Positions 12,301-21,668 of a DNA stretch of 64,000 nt are shown here, piece by piece. Numbering within the stretch: the first letter of the stretch is position 1; every line of letters begins with the position of its first letter. The notes below the pieces were generated by a model that saw nothing but the letters and a program-made list of their open reading frames with translations, had not been told where the DNA came from and ran no database searches. Source of the stretch: Agelas oroides (taxonomy: Eukaryota; Porifera; Demospongiae; Agelasida; Agelasidae); the NCBI GenBank assembly GCA_949130485.1, contig OX422196.1, positions 923,388 to 987,387 on the forward strand, read 5' to 3'. Both the position numbers and the translations under genes were made by a program.

Positions 12301-12706
12301 GGAACAGAAAGTCCCAGGCTCCTACTTTATCTGGTGGCATGAGTGACGATAATAAGATTCGCATCCAGCTAGCTATTGACATTGAGGAGTATATATCTCA
12401 GGTACTAATACACACAGCAAGCAATTTGACATTGGTTTACTTTCCACATAAAAACTGTCTTCAACAGTATCCTGCATACATTTATGGTGCCAAGTGTCTG
12501 TCATGCTCAAGATGTTAACGTGTTGCTCTTATCCAGTGATAACTTCCTCCCACTGATATACTTTACAGCAACTGTTTTTAGTTTCATATTCCTTGCTACT
12601 GTAGGTTGCTGTACTTGGTCTGAGTACGAGTGAAGTGCCGTCCCTTGCACAATTACTAGATGTGGGAAGCAGCGCAAAAACTACAGCTCTTGCTCCATCT
12701 GTTTAA
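1..12706 (+). CDS. COG2: COG2, C-terminal exons (5' end outside window)
   Basis: Subunit 2 of the conserved oligomeric Golgi (COG) tether, which acts in retrograde intra-Golgi vesicle traffic. Visible coding exons: 132-224, 10989-11064, 11463-11608, 11973-12097, 12230-12401, 12605-12706 (stop TAA); phases agree, giving about 237 C-terminal residues. Recognised by IPRLYRRTNRE (human VPRLYRRTNKE), YFEITSEVLTSVKRTEDSLL, GGMSDDNKIRIQLAIDIEEY and VAVLGLSTSEVPSLAQLL, all in the COG2 order. The small exon at 10989 (IPLLFHDVIRPNLPVL) bridges the two halves exactly where the human protein has a similar stretch. Intron 225-10988 is about 10.8 kb, far larger than any other here, and holds three antisense genes. 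The 3' end faces ZNRD2 across about 216 bp. Identification is firm; the start of the first exon (132 or 138) is less so. Confidence 0.93.
225..1061. repeat. COG2 intron: (GT)n array and TTCAAGG repeats
   Basis: Start of the giant COG2 intron. A (GT)n microsatellite with CGTG interruptions runs from about 263 to 390, followed by four to five TTCAAGG-like heptamers near 556-587 and a G-run near 913-927. Long apparent ORFs of Thr-His or Val-Cys repeats here are simple-repeat artefacts. No coding exon seen. Confidence 0.85.
1062..2140 (-). CDS. IL-17-like secreted cytokine A (nested in COG2 intron)
   Basis: Predicted small secreted cystine-knot cytokine, about 203 aa. Proposed exons (minus): 2138-2140 (ATG alone, donor gtatga) and 1062-1670. 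The ATG joins in phase to AIILRLVLVGVVLALSVCGA, a good signal peptide. Residues about 25-50 are a Ser/Thr/Pro/Glu-rich stretch with repeated (T/S)EPTS units, probably O-glycosylated. The C-terminal half carries the IL-17 signature order: C-x-W-x-Y-x-C-DYNAQRIPPYLFHAEC, then C, YPVPAL, C, a Trp-rich strand (WEWRLEQIAVAC). This matches the IL-17 pattern W-x-Y/L-x(3)-D-x(2)-R-x-P-x(2)-(I/L)-x(2)-A-x-C followed by a V-x-V-x-C end strand. Paralogue B has the same frame of residues. Family assignment is by motif only; another cystine-knot family is the main alternative. The ATG-only exon is an inference. Confidence 0.68.
2713..2931. repeat. 73-bp minisatellite, 3 copies
   Basis: Three consecutive near-identical 73-bp units, each beginning ATTAGTGTATGAATATGC and ending in ACACATACACCATGG. 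The near-identity implies recent duplication. Confidence 0.92.
3562..3643 (-). repeat. tRNA-like sequence (SINE head or tRNA pseudogene)
   Basis: On the minus strand it reads as a tRNA-like cloverleaf: D-arm GCTCAGCGGCTGGAGC with an A-box, anticodon-type stem CTGGC/GTCAG around a 7-nt loop, and a perfect T-arm CTGGG-TTCAATT-CCCAG with a B-box. Position 33 of the loop is G instead of T and the acceptor stem has a mismatch, so a functional tRNA is unlikely. A shorter copy on the plus strand lies about 100 bp away. Confidence 0.6.
3728..3785 (+). repeat. Truncated tRNA-like copy
   Basis: Repeats the D-arm and anticodon-stem part of the neighbouring minus-strand element (TAGCTCAGTGGCAGAGC, then ACTGGCAGCTCAAG) and stops before the T-arm. 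The opposite orientation and close spacing suggest a SINE pair or a local inverted duplication. Confidence 0.5.
4100..4690 (-). CDS. IL-17-like secreted cytokine B (nested in COG2 intron)
   Basis: Single-exon ORF of 196 aa. The start at 4690 is chosen because it opens a signal peptide (MVFIVVALFVLNIIVKSSA); the reading frame continues upstream without a leader. Several N-x-S/T sites. Best IL-17 match in the window: C-S-W-N-Y-T-S-D-Y-N, then RNRIPQYLWHADC, a Cys-containing loop, YYKIPVL (like the IL-17 PV.....VL strand), and WSWRLEEVPVSCTCSLKCD, close to the vertebrate ending V-P-V-G-C-T-C. Gene A shares WxWRLExxxVxC and RIPxYLxHAxC, so the two are paralogues. Likely a secreted dimeric ligand. 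Opposite strand to COG2, about 2 kb from A. Lack of introns may mean a missing 5' exon. Family-level call is by eye. Confidence 0.75.
   Translation of the reverse strand: MVFIVVALFVLNIIVKSSACPLMGDLSCSPVSDFTVHSTVKDSNTKLHLAVNATLGDLLNNVDTYRFFHGNVILYKEIPDMCNSSLVNGCNLTLPDVPEGIPICSWNYTSDYNRNRIPQYLWHADCSHSLPPPGLTGTRGDCRNTYYECTPVYYKIPVLTLDSNTQNCNPFSIQDAIWSWRLEEVPVSCTCSLKCD
4691..7024. other. Intronic stretch with CpG-rich block, no clear gene
   Basis: Between IL-17-like gene B and the repeat ORF. About 5690-6480 is CpG-rich and contains an inverted pair around 5850-5905 (GGACGGTCAAATTTTG / CAAAATCTGACCGTCC), a perfect AAGAGC...GCTCTT palindrome at about 6248-6275, a TACGCCAT-type palindrome near 6404-6423 and a (TTC)n array at 6641-6676. 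ORFs here show no recognisable protein. The CpG block could be a promoter or a decayed DNA element; I cannot tell which. Confidence 0.6.
7025..7660 (+). CDS. Repetitive basic protein with 15-residue YWKDPETKRASS repeats
   Basis: 211-residue ORF from ATG 7025; no function is recognised. It is built from a 45-bp tandem unit encoding YWKDPETKRASSHA(R/C). Five near-identical copies run from about 7157 to 7381; longer 57-63-bp variants with DPEKGRAASR follow. It ends in a diverged unit, YWRNPDKKRAAARM, and a basic tail. Proteins with repeated (N/D)PEKKRAAxRAxY units are, as I remember, common among predicted proteins of sponges and some other invertebrates, including some mobile-element proteins. 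Because 45 is divisible by three, two other frames are also open. Same strand as COG2, inside its giant intron. Real expression is uncertain. Confidence 0.45.
   Translation: MSARNERRTSRTTCETKGNKRQASRNNYWKDPEKHRASSRASSYACYWKDPETKRASSHACYWKDPETKRASSHTRYWKDPETKRASSHARYWKDPETKRASSHACYWKDPETKRASSHTRYWEDPETKRASSRASSHTRYWEDPEKGRAASRISSHTRYWEDPEKGRAASRISSHSSYWRNPDKKRAAARMTNLKAAKAKLKWYRRYYAS
7661..10099. other. Intronic stretch with nested inverted repeats
   Basis: No coding exon seen. Dominated by the inverted-repeat structure at 8258-9259 listed separately. Short ORFs are unrelated to known proteins. A stretch near 9280-9320 is AT-rich with ATAATATAATATAAATAATA. Confidence 0.7.
8258..9259. mobile_element. 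Nested foldback DNA element with 137-bp inverted arms
   Basis: Arms 8441-8577 and 9123-9259 appear to be exact reverse complements over 137 bp, beginning AAGTCACAAAAAAGTTTTC. A second inverted pair (about 8262-8320 and 8840-8893, around TTTGATGTTTGGATT) overlaps the first, and a third shorter pair reads AAGCCAGACCCTTTC / GAAAGGGTCTGGCTT (8776-8790 and 8938-8952). No transposase ORF lies inside, so this is a non-autonomous, composite foldback or MITE cluster. Confidence 0.72.
10100..10786 (-). CDS. IL-17-like secreted cytokine C (nested in COG2 intron)
   Basis: 228 aa from the ATG at 10786, which opens a signal peptide (MLSLLVLLLLIFADTGSVLS). A possible acceptor (tttgtttctag) lies just upstream, so a 5' exon may exist. 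A Ser/Thr-rich linker precedes the conserved domain. Core pattern: GDCRVKYHCSFDPNRFPAVM, then STTCTNAYC, a loop, GDCVSVEKRVLIL (PV....VLVL strand of IL-17), and VTEGCKCI near the C-terminus, equivalent to V-P-V-G-C-T-C. The DPNR(F/Y)P motif is typical of IL-17D/B-like ligands. It differs from A and B by a roughly 50-residue insertion before the final strand and by lacking the WxWRLE motif, so it is an older paralogue. It ends about 880 bp before the next COG2 exon. Confidence 0.7.
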   Translation of the reverse strand: MLSLLVLLLLIFADTGSVLSAPTSLSSNSKDSTLQAVKPTTVSSESVDPPLAAIWDRQRLMTMVFDQLNSSAFALWNANFSSESEAMEICKQYVANLEAQSPYARGDCRVKYHCSFDPNRFPAVMISTTCTNAYCYTDRMVDGKKVVGDCVSVEKRVLILKYYDQDELASQQNAIARPREYDPKTLMTHRLPVVEESSGQGLPRGEWFCQPTVVTEGCKCIGPAPGGK

Positions 12707-12922
12707 GATGTGAAAATACATGACATGCTTATCATTTCTGGGGCAACTGAAACCTATTGCTACTGTATAAAATGCTCATATGTACATCACTACAGATAGT
12801 TTATATAAGTCAGTAGTGATTTCACATAGTGTTACAAATGAATAACATACTGTGCAATGTATTTATGACAATCATAATTCCAGGAAGAGTCCTTTAGCTG
12901 TAATACCAAACTGAAAGTTTGA

Positions 12923-14499
12923 CTAATGGAGATCATGAAGTGATAATTCTCTAGTGCTCCTCAGAGCATCAGTACATTCTTTGATTAAGCTACACAGTTG
13001 TGTGGCATGGTCCACAGAACTTGTAGCCTCTAATTCCTGAGTTGCCCAGCATAGTTTTGAGATTAGTGTGTGCTGGGTGGACTGGAGCACATCTGTCAAC
13101 TGTACTGGCAGTCCCTTGCCGTCTGTGTATGGAACCATAGTGTTACTAGTCATCTGGTGGCCTTCTGAGACTGGATGACTGCGCCCATGGATGGGTGATA
13201 CACCGTCTTGATGCTGTGCTTGGTGAAGACCATCACTGACCTCAGGAGCCACCTGGTTGTTGGGGGTCAGGTCTTTCGGGGGTGTAGCTCCTTGGTTCTT
13301 CACTGCACAGAAGAAATCTTGTTTGTCAAGAACAGTACCAAGTGCATGAGATCTGTACTAACATCCCCTGACTGTTGATTTTACATTAGGTTTTGCTTCT
13401 ATAATACCTGCTTCAAATTGTCTCTTGGCCCTGTTTAGTAAACACAATACAACAACAACAACAACAATGTAGATGTTGGTACAGCACCTAAGAGTTGTTT
13501 ATGACATGTCCTAATACCTTTTTGTTCTATTTCTGTGCAGAATACGCAAAGGTCGACTCCATCTCTTGTCCTAAGAAGAATGTTCTGTAAGGAAAAGTTT
13601 TAAAAAAAAAATTTGGGAGACCAGGATAATCAATAATCTGTAACTTGTTATTTTGGAACTGAAAACTGTATATTTACATAATCATACTTATTGGTTGTAG
13701 CTAATGGGTCATGCAACAGCATTTGGTCTGATAATGGAGGTGACATATTGACAAACTAAGTTGTATGAAACAATAGTTTTTAGACAAGTTGGATTGAAAT
13801 GCTCAGTCTTATCAACCCCACATGAGGAGCATTTGATCTGTCAATTAAGTAATATTCTTCTCTTAACTTTTTATAACAGTCAAGGTGAATATCATGGGAC
13901 ATTGATGTCATATGTCTGATATCACTTTTCAAAGCCATTGTATGCCTGTAGGTGATCCATGCTAGAACATGGGGGATGAGGCCACCCCATGAGGCCAAGG
14001 TGCTGGGAGGACTTGTGTAGTACAGTACTGAAATTTGCTGGACTAACACAGCTGAATAGAAATTATAATAGCAATGTTTTGAACAGTCTGTGCAAGGCCT
14101 AAAGAAGATTAGCATAGGCTATTCAAAATGTTGCCATTAAAAGTTCTATTCTCTGTGTGTTAGTCCAGCAAATCTCAAAATATCTATTCAGCCAGAAGTT
14201 CGTCCAGCAAATCTCAGTAAATTCGGTTATGTCTCTCAACAGCTATGTGACTGTGAAGACTTACACCACAGTCCTTGCAGTTGGTACCAAGCATGCGATA
14301 TCCCTTGAGCAGGTACTGTCCCATCGTGTTGGACAGCTTCTCCCTCTTCTGCTGCCGCTCCTCCCATGCTAAACGCTCCTCCTCAGTCGGCCTCCCCATC
14401 CATTGATCCTCCTCTAAATCAGCTAGGAGAACATAAAATTGATGTCAATGATCATAACAACTATGCAGGTAAACCACTGCTCAACTCACCCATGACCAT
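12923..14499 (-). CDS. ZNRD2: ZNRD2 (SSSCA1/p27), zinc-ribbon protein
   Basis: Small zinc-ribbon protein, 204 aa in this model (human about 199); human ZNRD2 is an autoantigen proposed to work in mitosis. Exons (minus): 14490-14499, 14265-14422, 13518-13584, 12923-13302. The start is the ATG at 14499, followed after 10 nt by a gtgagt donor. N-terminal half: MGQYLLKGYRMLGTNCKDCG then ILLRTRDGVDLCVFC, a C-x2-C ... C-x2-C zinc ribbon with the family's LLxGxxML signature. The C-terminal half has the conserved helical domain TQHTLISKLCWATQELEA ... QLCSLIKECTDALRS, as in the human C-terminus. A Pro/Gln-rich linker joins them. Tail-to-tail with COG2. Confidence 0.93.
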
Positions 14500-15257
14500 G
14501 TAATGAACTACTTACAATCGCTGGCCTACCATTGCGTCATCTATCTGGTCTCGCAAGCCACACCCATCGCTAGCCTCGGTCCCAGGCCTCCCCGTTTTAC
14601 CTTCCGTTTGCGTTCACAATAATACACGGGAGCGGAAGACCAGCGAAAAACGGTTTTCGCTGGTCTTCCGCTCCCGTGTATTCGCTGGTCTTCCGCTCCC
14701 GTGTATTATTGTGAACGCAAACGGAAGGTAAAAACGGGGAGGCCTGGGAACCGGGGCTAACCATCGCAGCTGCCTGGTTGGTCTACCATTGCGTCATCTA
14801 TCTGGTCCCGCAAGCCACACCCATCGCTAGCCTCGGTCCCAGGCCTCCCCGTTTTTACCTTCCGTTTGCGTTCACAATAATACCGTTTTTCGCTGGTCTT
14901 CCGCTCCCGTGTATTATTGTGAATGCAAACGGAAGGTAAAAACGGGGAGGCTGGGAACCGAGGCTAACCTATCTGCGAGCGCGATCGCGCGAGAAGGGTG
15001 TGGCTTGCGAGACATGCGTCTAGCCTCGTTCCCAGGCTCTCCAGAACGCGAATTGTACACGCGTGTACAACTTCAATTTCGCGTTCCGGAGCGGAGGAGC
15101 CTGGGAACGAGGCTAACATGCGTCATCATGGTCGATTTCTTGTCCTCGTTCCCAGGCCGACCTGGGAACGGACCCATGGCATTGGCATGGTAACAGCGCA
15201 GTTTATGGTGGGCCGGGCTCAAAGCAAATAGGGAGAGTAACTTTCCTGTTGACAGTG
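14500..15257. mobile_element. Composite MITE cluster in the ZNRD2/QRICH2 intergenic region
   Basis: Head-to-head intergenic region filled with foldbacks. Outer inverted ends TCTCGCAAGCCACACCC (14550-14566; reverse complement near 14998-15013) enclose two large TAGCCTCGG-TCCCAGGC foldbacks, 14571-14759 and 14828-14966. A third foldback follows at 15021-15115. Each has terminal inverted repeats and internal complementary arms such as CGGTTTTCGCTGGTCTTCC. An additional copy of the outer end is at 14800-14818. No transposase. Both genes' promoters must lie in or around this DNA. Confidence 0.82.
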
Positions 15258-18200
15258 ATGGCTGCAGCGGATTTAGTTCAGCTGATTGATCTCTCCCTTG
15301 GAAGCCAGCCGTGCGGTGTGGTAAACTTCAACTACCTTCACGGCCTCCTGCACGAGATTGTCAAACGCCTCTTGCAGTTGGAACAAGACCAGTCCGCTGG
15401 GAGACATACAGTAGGCCCAGTCGGCCTCAAACAAACGGAATATTCTCACACACAACCTCAAGATGGGGGTACCAGTACTGGGCAAGTTGGCACTTCAGCT
15501 AGTACTGAAAAGGAGGGAGGTGGAGGGGGTGGTGAGAGAGGAGGGTCCCCAGAGTCTGCTGGTGGGACGCCAATCCATCCCTCAGGTAGTACACTGGACC
15601 CACGTGGAAGCCAGCTACTGAGTCCACGATCTCGACCTAGCATCGTGACAGCTGCAAATGATCTGAGTGCTCTTGAGCGGAAGTTGCAAGCACTAGAGTT
15701 AAGGGTGAACACAATGGAAAGCCTACCAGATATGCTTGAGAGGAAATCTTCCGACAGTCAGGCTACTCCTGTGCATGACATGTGGAACTTCACCATTCTT
15801 GGCAAAAGGTTGAGTGCCACTGAAGATGGTCTAGATAAAGTGAGTGACTCCACAGTGTCTAGTCCTAATTTGTGTAACTTTTTCTCCAAAAGAGATGCAG
15901 TAATTGATGATCAGGCACTAAATAGTTCTTTATCTTCTCTCTTCCCCACTCTTCTTTTTCTCCCTTCTTCCTTTTCCACTTCCTCTCCTTTCTCTCCCTC
16001 TTCCCTCCCCTTCCTCCCTTCTCTTCCCCTTCCCTCCCCTTCTTCCTTTCTCTTCCCCTTCCCTCCCCTTCCTCCCTTCTCTTCCTCTTCCCTCCCCTTC
16101 CTCCCCTTCCTCCCTTCTCTTCCCCTTCTCTCCCCCTTCCCCTCCCCCCCCCCCCCTCCCCATTCACAGACCTCCAGGTTAGTGGATGAGCTGCTCGGAG
16201 AGGTGCAGGGACTAAGGTCTCAGGTTGATGGTTCCATGAGAGATATGGAGGATAAGGTACAACAAGTAGCCTAAGTGTGTGGGACTGTCAGCATAAGGAC
16301 AAACTTATCTATAAAGTACTACAAATGGTATATACCCTCCCCCCCTCCCTTAGCTCACTGCTAACATGACTAACATGACCACGCTAGAGGAGAAGCTAAA
16401 TGCTTTGGAAGCCCTGAACCTCGCCGCAGCACAAGACTCCATGGGAGGTGCTGCTGCAGGTGAGACATGGCTTGTTGCTCCTCTTCACACTGTGTGTGGC
16501 ACACAACTTTTAATATATTTGTTTGTTTGTTTGTTGTTTTTGTTTACTTGTATATTTATTGTCGTACCATTATGATGATACAGCCCTGCTAGCTGAGCTT
16601 CAGGAGAAAATTGATGCTGTGCAGAAGGAGACCAAAGACATGAAGGTAAGATTACAACTCACGTCTGGAGCCAAAAAGCCAAAAATCTTCAGCATCACCA
16701 TCTCTGCCAACCCCCAGCAAGCTGTGGATGCACTGGACCCAACGGCCTATGTTAGCCCCTCCCAACTGGAGCAAGCACTGAGACAGCAGGAAGAAGCCAT
16801 GAAGAGACAGATAGAGACACTGGGAGCCCTCGACAGCAAGGTGGACGCCATCAATGGAGACCTGGACAAGCTTGCACAGCAGATGAAGGAGGCAGAGGTG
16901 AGAAAGATCAGAGGACTAATGGCCAATTTGCAATGTGGTCTTTTCTTCAGCTACACATACCCAGCTATTGACTAAAAGCTATGTTCTGAACCCGACTCAA
17001 TCCTCTCCTTTTCTGCAGTCCTCCCTCGCCCAGAAGGTGAATGCCGTGGATCTTGCCTCCCTCATTCCCCAAGGTGGCTCTGATGAAGGTGCCAGCTTTA
17101 TGCCAAAGCTGATTGAGCTGCAGAACAAGCTAGCACAGACAGAAGGTGTGACTCATTCCCAGGCACACCCACCAGCTTTTCGTCACTTGCAGTGGTGAAA
17201 TAATGAAGCTACTGCAAGTGACAACAAAGCCGATGGGTGAGCCTACAAGACATGGTTGAATGGTGGGCCACATCATGCATCCCAGCATCTGTCTTTCACT
17301 GCAAGATTCTGGTCTCCCCTTGCAGCTCTGTTGGGGACACTGCCTCCAGACATTGCACACCAGGTTGTCTCAATGCAGAAGGCAATTGACAATCTCTCAG
17401 CAGAAATGGCTTCAGTGAGTCATTTGATGCAAGCAACTTTCGCCTTTGTCTGCTAGTAGCTACAACACAAATTCATAAAGAGTTATTGTCCTAGATATAG
17501 TGTGCAACTGAAGCAAATTAGCGATCTGTTCCACCATATACACACACACACACAGCTCTCTTCGCTAGTTACCTCAGGAGGGGAGGATCGGGGCAGGCTG
17601 GATGACCTGGGTTCGCAGGTGGCACAGCTCCGGGAGAGGCTAGCAGAGCTGGACAGGGCCGTCACTGCACTCAGCAACACTGGTACACACAGTAGTAATT
17701 CTCTCCCAAGATACAAGTTACTTTAGCCCAAGTACGGTAGAACCCTGACGCTTGTCCCAAACTACTCTTCCTGAAAACAAGGACACCCTCACTACATTTT
17801 TGTTCCTAAAGATATCTGTAATAGTGATTCTGCCATACCAAAAATTTATAGATCTTTCACAGCACAATGAGTCTAGGCTAGCTCTCCTCTTCCCCCTTCT
17901 CTTCTCCCCCTCTCCTCTTCCCCCTCTCCTCTTCTCCCCCTTTCTACTTCTCCCCCTCCTCTTCTCCCCCTCTCCTCTTCTCCCCCTTTCTTCTTCTCCC
18001 CCTTCTCCTCTTCTCCCCCTTCTCCTCTTCTCCCCCTTCTCCTCTTCTCCCCCTTCTCCTCTTCTCCCCTTCTCCTCTTCTCCCCCTCTCCTCTTCCCCC
18101 CTCTCCTCTTCTCCCCTCTCCTCTTCTCCCCCTCTCCTCTTCTCCCCCTCTCCTCTTCTCCCCCTCTCCTCTTCTCCCCCTTCTCCTCTTCTCCCCCTTC

Positions 18201-20470
18201 TCCTCTTCTCCCCCTCTCCTCTTCCCCTTCTCCTCTTCTCCCCCTTCTCCTCTTCTCCCCCTCTCCTCTTCTCCCCCTTCTCCTCTTCTCCCCCTCTCCT
18301 CTTCCCCCCTCTCCTCTTCTCCCCCTCTCCTCTTCTCCCCCTCCGTCTTTCTTTCCCTCCCTCCTTCCCCCCTGCCCCTCCTTCCTTCTTCTCTCCCCAC
18401 TCCTACAGTATCCTCAGCTCAGCTAGGTGCCCAGGCAGAGGAGGAGGAAGAGGGTGCCAACTATGTGAGCACAGACTCCTTTGAGGCACTGCAGGCTACT
18501 GTTGGACAGATGCAGCAGGAGCACGAAAGACTGATCGGCACTGCTGCACATCTTTCTCACGAGCAAGAGATCAACACGGAACACATCAAAGTGAGAGAGA
18601 CACAGTGACTGCTTTCTGTGTGGCTAAGACTGCAGGCTAGTCACTGGGTGCTATACAGCAAGTGATGGGCCTGTATAGCTAGCCTCATCCCAGGCTGGTA
18701 TAGCCTTGCATGTATAGCTAGCCTCATCCCAGGCTGGTATAGCCTTGCATGTATAGCTAGCCTCATCCCAGGCTGGTATAGCCTTGTTTCCTTGTGTTGC
18801 ACAATACACAAACACAATGGGACGAGAGCCGGAACAAGGCTAGATGGGTGCATACCTGCCAGTGCCAGCATTTTTTGTGAATAACATTGACTCAGAAGCT
18901 GGCCAACAGACATTAAGGTAACATGTTACTCTGTTCTGCATGCAGTCTCTCTACTCTGCTGTGGATGACCTGAGGGATGTCAAGGCTGACAAAGAGCAGT
19001 TGGAGATTGAAGTCAAAGAGGTACATGCATGCATGTGTGCTTGTATGATCATCACGCAGCTGCTATTCATTAGGGAAGATTACTCAGTAAACATACCAGT
19101 ACATTTGCATGCATTGTACAATCTCAGTGATTTGATTGGACATTTATACTCGGACCATTGCGTCTCTCTTTTCACACAACAGAAAGCAGACCGTGCTGCA
19201 CTGGAGGGGAAGGCAAGCCGGGATTGGGTAGACTCCACGTTTGAGCGTCTGGATCGTGAGATCCGTGATGCAAGGTCAAAGCTGATGGGCCAAGAGGAGG
19301 CATTCCGAAGTGCCGTCTCCCAGCTGACTGATGACGTAGACGGGAAGCTAGACCGCCTAGAACTGGAGCCCCTGAAGGCATATTTTGGTGGGTGGTCTAT
19401 CAACTGGAGTGTGATGCCACGCATTGAGACTTTCCTTCTCGCTCATTTCCTCAGACAAGAAGTTGGAGAGGGCCAAGACGGCTCCTGTCACCGTACCAAG
19501 GGAGGAGGCCATGGTGGACGATGCTGCAGGATTCAGAAAGTAGAGACTGTCATACTCTTGTTTGTGTGCTAAATATAACTGCTGTTTCCTACCCCTCTTT
19601 CTGTAGGCCACTGCGTTTCAGATGCATCTCCTGTGACAAGCCAGTAGGCATCAAACCACTGCAGTGAGCAATTGTAGATACGATCTCATTTCCAAACCAT
19701 GCATAGGAAATTTGAATTCTCATTCCCAGACCAACAACCACCGTGGGACTCTGTCATTAGTAATAGTGTTACACTGTGGAGACGTGTACATTCAATACTA
19801 GTTAAACAGCTCAATTTGCGCTTACCAATATCTGACGGCCCTTTCCTCCCAACCTACAGAGCAATTCCTGCCCTCCCCTCCATCTCGAACTTTCCCGGAA
19901 ACCGCTCCTTTAGACCTTACACTACATATGAGCTGGAGGTCATCCGCAGGCAACAGCGACTGTAAGCACACTAAGATGATATCAACATTGCGACTGCTGA
20001 TTTGCAGCCAGGTTGATCTTTTGTGTATGTATCTTTCTTCAGTGGCTATCCTCTGGCAATGCCAGCTGCGGCAGAGTTATCCAGGAGCGTACGCAGTGCA
20101 GGGGGCACGCACACCCTATCCCGGGCCCGCCAGAAAGTTAGGGTGGCCCCCCACAGCTCAGTCTACACCCCTGAACCCACCAGTCGTATAAGGTCTGCAT
20201 GCCTGTGTCAGTCTGTCTGTCTGTCTTATTGCTCTAAATAATAACCTTATATTATCTATGTCTAAATCTTGTCGATTTTGCTTTTTTTGCTGCAGTCCTA
20301 CTGTTCATGACGAGCTTGATATCATAGGCCAAGATGGACACATTTACAAGGGGAGATTGGCCAAGGACAGACTGCCTCGCATTGGGAACAGCAAAGGGAG
20401 TCACTTTGGCCGAGCATCACACCCTTCCCGCCCCTCCACCTCACCCCACCAGCAACCTGTAGCCTATTGA
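15258..20470 (+). CDS. QRICH2: QRICH2-like flagellar/ciliary protein (DUF4795)
   Basis: Coiled-coil DUF4795 protein, 796 aa in this model; mammalian QRICH2 is needed for sperm flagellum assembly. Exons: 15258-15839, 16170-16256, 16354-16459, 16584-16645, 16718-16897, 17019-17145, 17326-17414, 17556-17682, 18409-18590, 18946-19020, 19183-19387, 19455-19539, 19607-19663, 19860-19961, 20043-20192, 20296-20470; all phases close. N-terminus MAAADLVQLIDLSLGSQPCG plus VNFNYLHGLLHEIV matches the QRICH2 opening. Long coiled coil in the middle. The C-terminal zinc-binding-like motif FRCISCDKPVG, the FRPYTTYELEVIRR motif and DGHIYKGR are diagnostic. The glutamine-rich mammalian insert is absent. Long pyrimidine tracts fill introns 1 (15902-16160) and 8 (17882-18400). 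The boundary at 16646/16718 is the least certain. Confidence 0.88.
15902..16168. repeat. Pyrimidine tract (CCCTTCC)n before QRICH2 exon 2
   Basis: Nearly pure C/T on the plus strand, imperfect (CTTCCCTCCCCTTCCTCC)n, ending in a C-run and a consensus acceptor. Mirrored ORFs rich in Ser-Phe-Pro or Gly-Arg-Glu are artefacts. Confidence 0.9.
17882..18400. repeat. Pyrimidine minisatellite before QRICH2 exon 9
   Basis: About 500 bp of (CCCCCTCTCCTCTTCT)n variants on the plus strand immediately upstream of the acceptor of the exon at 18409. Confidence 0.92.
18671..18787. repeat. 39-bp tandem repeat, 3 copies, in QRICH2 intron 9
   Basis: Three copies of a 39-bp unit that reads GTATAGCTAGCCTCATCCCA followed by GGCTGGTATAGCCTTGCAT. 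Each carries one TAGCCTC-CCCAGGC half-palindrome of the MITE family abundant in this window. Confidence 0.85.
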
Positions 20471-20595
20471 AGCAAAGCTTGGGCTAGTCAAGTGACTGTC
20501 AAAAAAGTGTCTATTTTTGTCCTCATAGAACAGTATGTACAATGTTACATTGATATGCTATCATACGTTACACTCTTCTGGAGGTGAAGTTTTGA

Positions 20596-20640
20596 TAGCC
20601 TCGTACCCAGGCTCCCACCAAGAGCCTGGGTACGAGGCTA
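20596..20640. mobile_element. Short TAGCCTCG foldback between QRICH2 and CIAO2A
   Basis: TAGCCTCGTACCCAGGCTC and its reverse complement separated by only a few bases, 30 bp upstream of the CIAO2A start codon. Confidence 0.85.
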
Positions 20641-20670
20641 AAATTTTGAAAACTAAGATGGCTTGCTGTG

Positions 20671-21668
20671 ATGGCAGAGAGTTCCCCTCTGAGCAATCCC
20701 AACCCCGTAATAGTGCACCAGCGTGCCGCGTCAATAAGAGCAGCAGGCGAAGCTGAGGACGCCCTAGTTTCCGAAGTGTTTGGTGAGCTGGAAGTAGACC
20801 AGATGGATCTGGTATCCCTCTTGCATATATCTATTCTGGACCCCAGACCCTCCTGCCCGGTCAGAAGGGTCTGAGGTCCAGATTACTATTCATATTTGCA
20901 GCTGCTACATGATTCTCCTGCCTATGAGCCCGTTGCACAATATAGTTTTCATGGATCAGTCTAGTGGGCCAGCCTCTCTGTGCAGAAAAAAAATAGTCGT
21001 ACTCCATGTTAAGGTCATGGTCACGTGATACGATACTACAATCTGATTGGGGGATAATGTTGCATGCAATCCAGTATACTTGAATTGCCAGATAGGCTAC
21101 AGCTTTCATACAAGATGTGACTGATCAGTTGAAAATACAGCACTGTACCGGGAACCCTGTTAACCTAACCCTTGCCCTACCTGTACTCCGACACAAATCT
21201 AGAGTTCCAGTGCTGTGTAGTTCTGACTTGACAGCTGTATACAGGTGCTTATGGTGTTGCCTGCAAAAATTTCAGATATGCTATTCGTTCTCAGATCTGG
21301 TCCGGGATATCAAAGACCCTGAGCACCCCCACACTCTCGAGGAGCTGAACGTTGTCAGAGAGGACCTGATTACAGTGAAACAGGTGAACAGAACTGGAAA
21401 CCAAGAGGAACTTTGGATCAAGATTGAGTTTACCCCTACTGTTCCCCATTGCTCCCTGGCAACATTAATTGGACTCTGCCTAAGGGTGAAGCTAGAGCGA
21501 ACTCTCCAGTATGCATTCAAACTGGACATCTTTGTTGCTGAAGGCACCCACTCCATAGAGGGGGACGTGAATAAGCAGATCAATGATAAAGAGAGGGTGG
21601 CAGCTGCCATGGAGAACCCCAACCTCAGAGAGATGGTGGAGGAGTGTATCAAGGAGGTGGAATACTGA
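20671..21668 (+). CDS. CIAO2A: CIAO2A (FAM96A), cytosolic Fe-S assembly component
   Basis: MIP18-family protein, 161 aa (human 160), of the cytosolic iron-sulfur targeting machinery; CIAO2A serves IRP1 and related clients with CIAO1. Exons 20671-20782 and 21295-21668. The splice G|AT gives [20 protein letters not shown], matching human [38 protein letters not shown], with the reactive-type Cys after PH, and [20 protein letters not shown] are closer to CIAO2A than to CIAO2B. The N-terminus before EDALVSEVF is unlike the human leader. It starts only 200 bp after QRICH2 ends, same strand. Confidence 0.94.

Noticed and set aside
16523-16717. Read-through of QRICH2 exon 4 into exon 5 without an intron
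   Set aside because: The frame is open, but gtaagat follows EVKETKDMK-like sequence and an acceptor cccccag restores coiled-coil sequence. Kept as an intron with moderate confidence; both readings keep the frame.
17752-18426. Ser/Pro/Leu-rich and Gly/Glu/Arg-rich ORFs of about 200 aa
   Set aside because: Open only because the pyrimidine satellite has no stop codons; spliced QRICH2 phases skip the region.
19328-19370. Second hammerhead-like CTGATGA in QRICH2
   Set aside because: No GAAA block or cleavage triplet at suitable distance; it is coding sequence.
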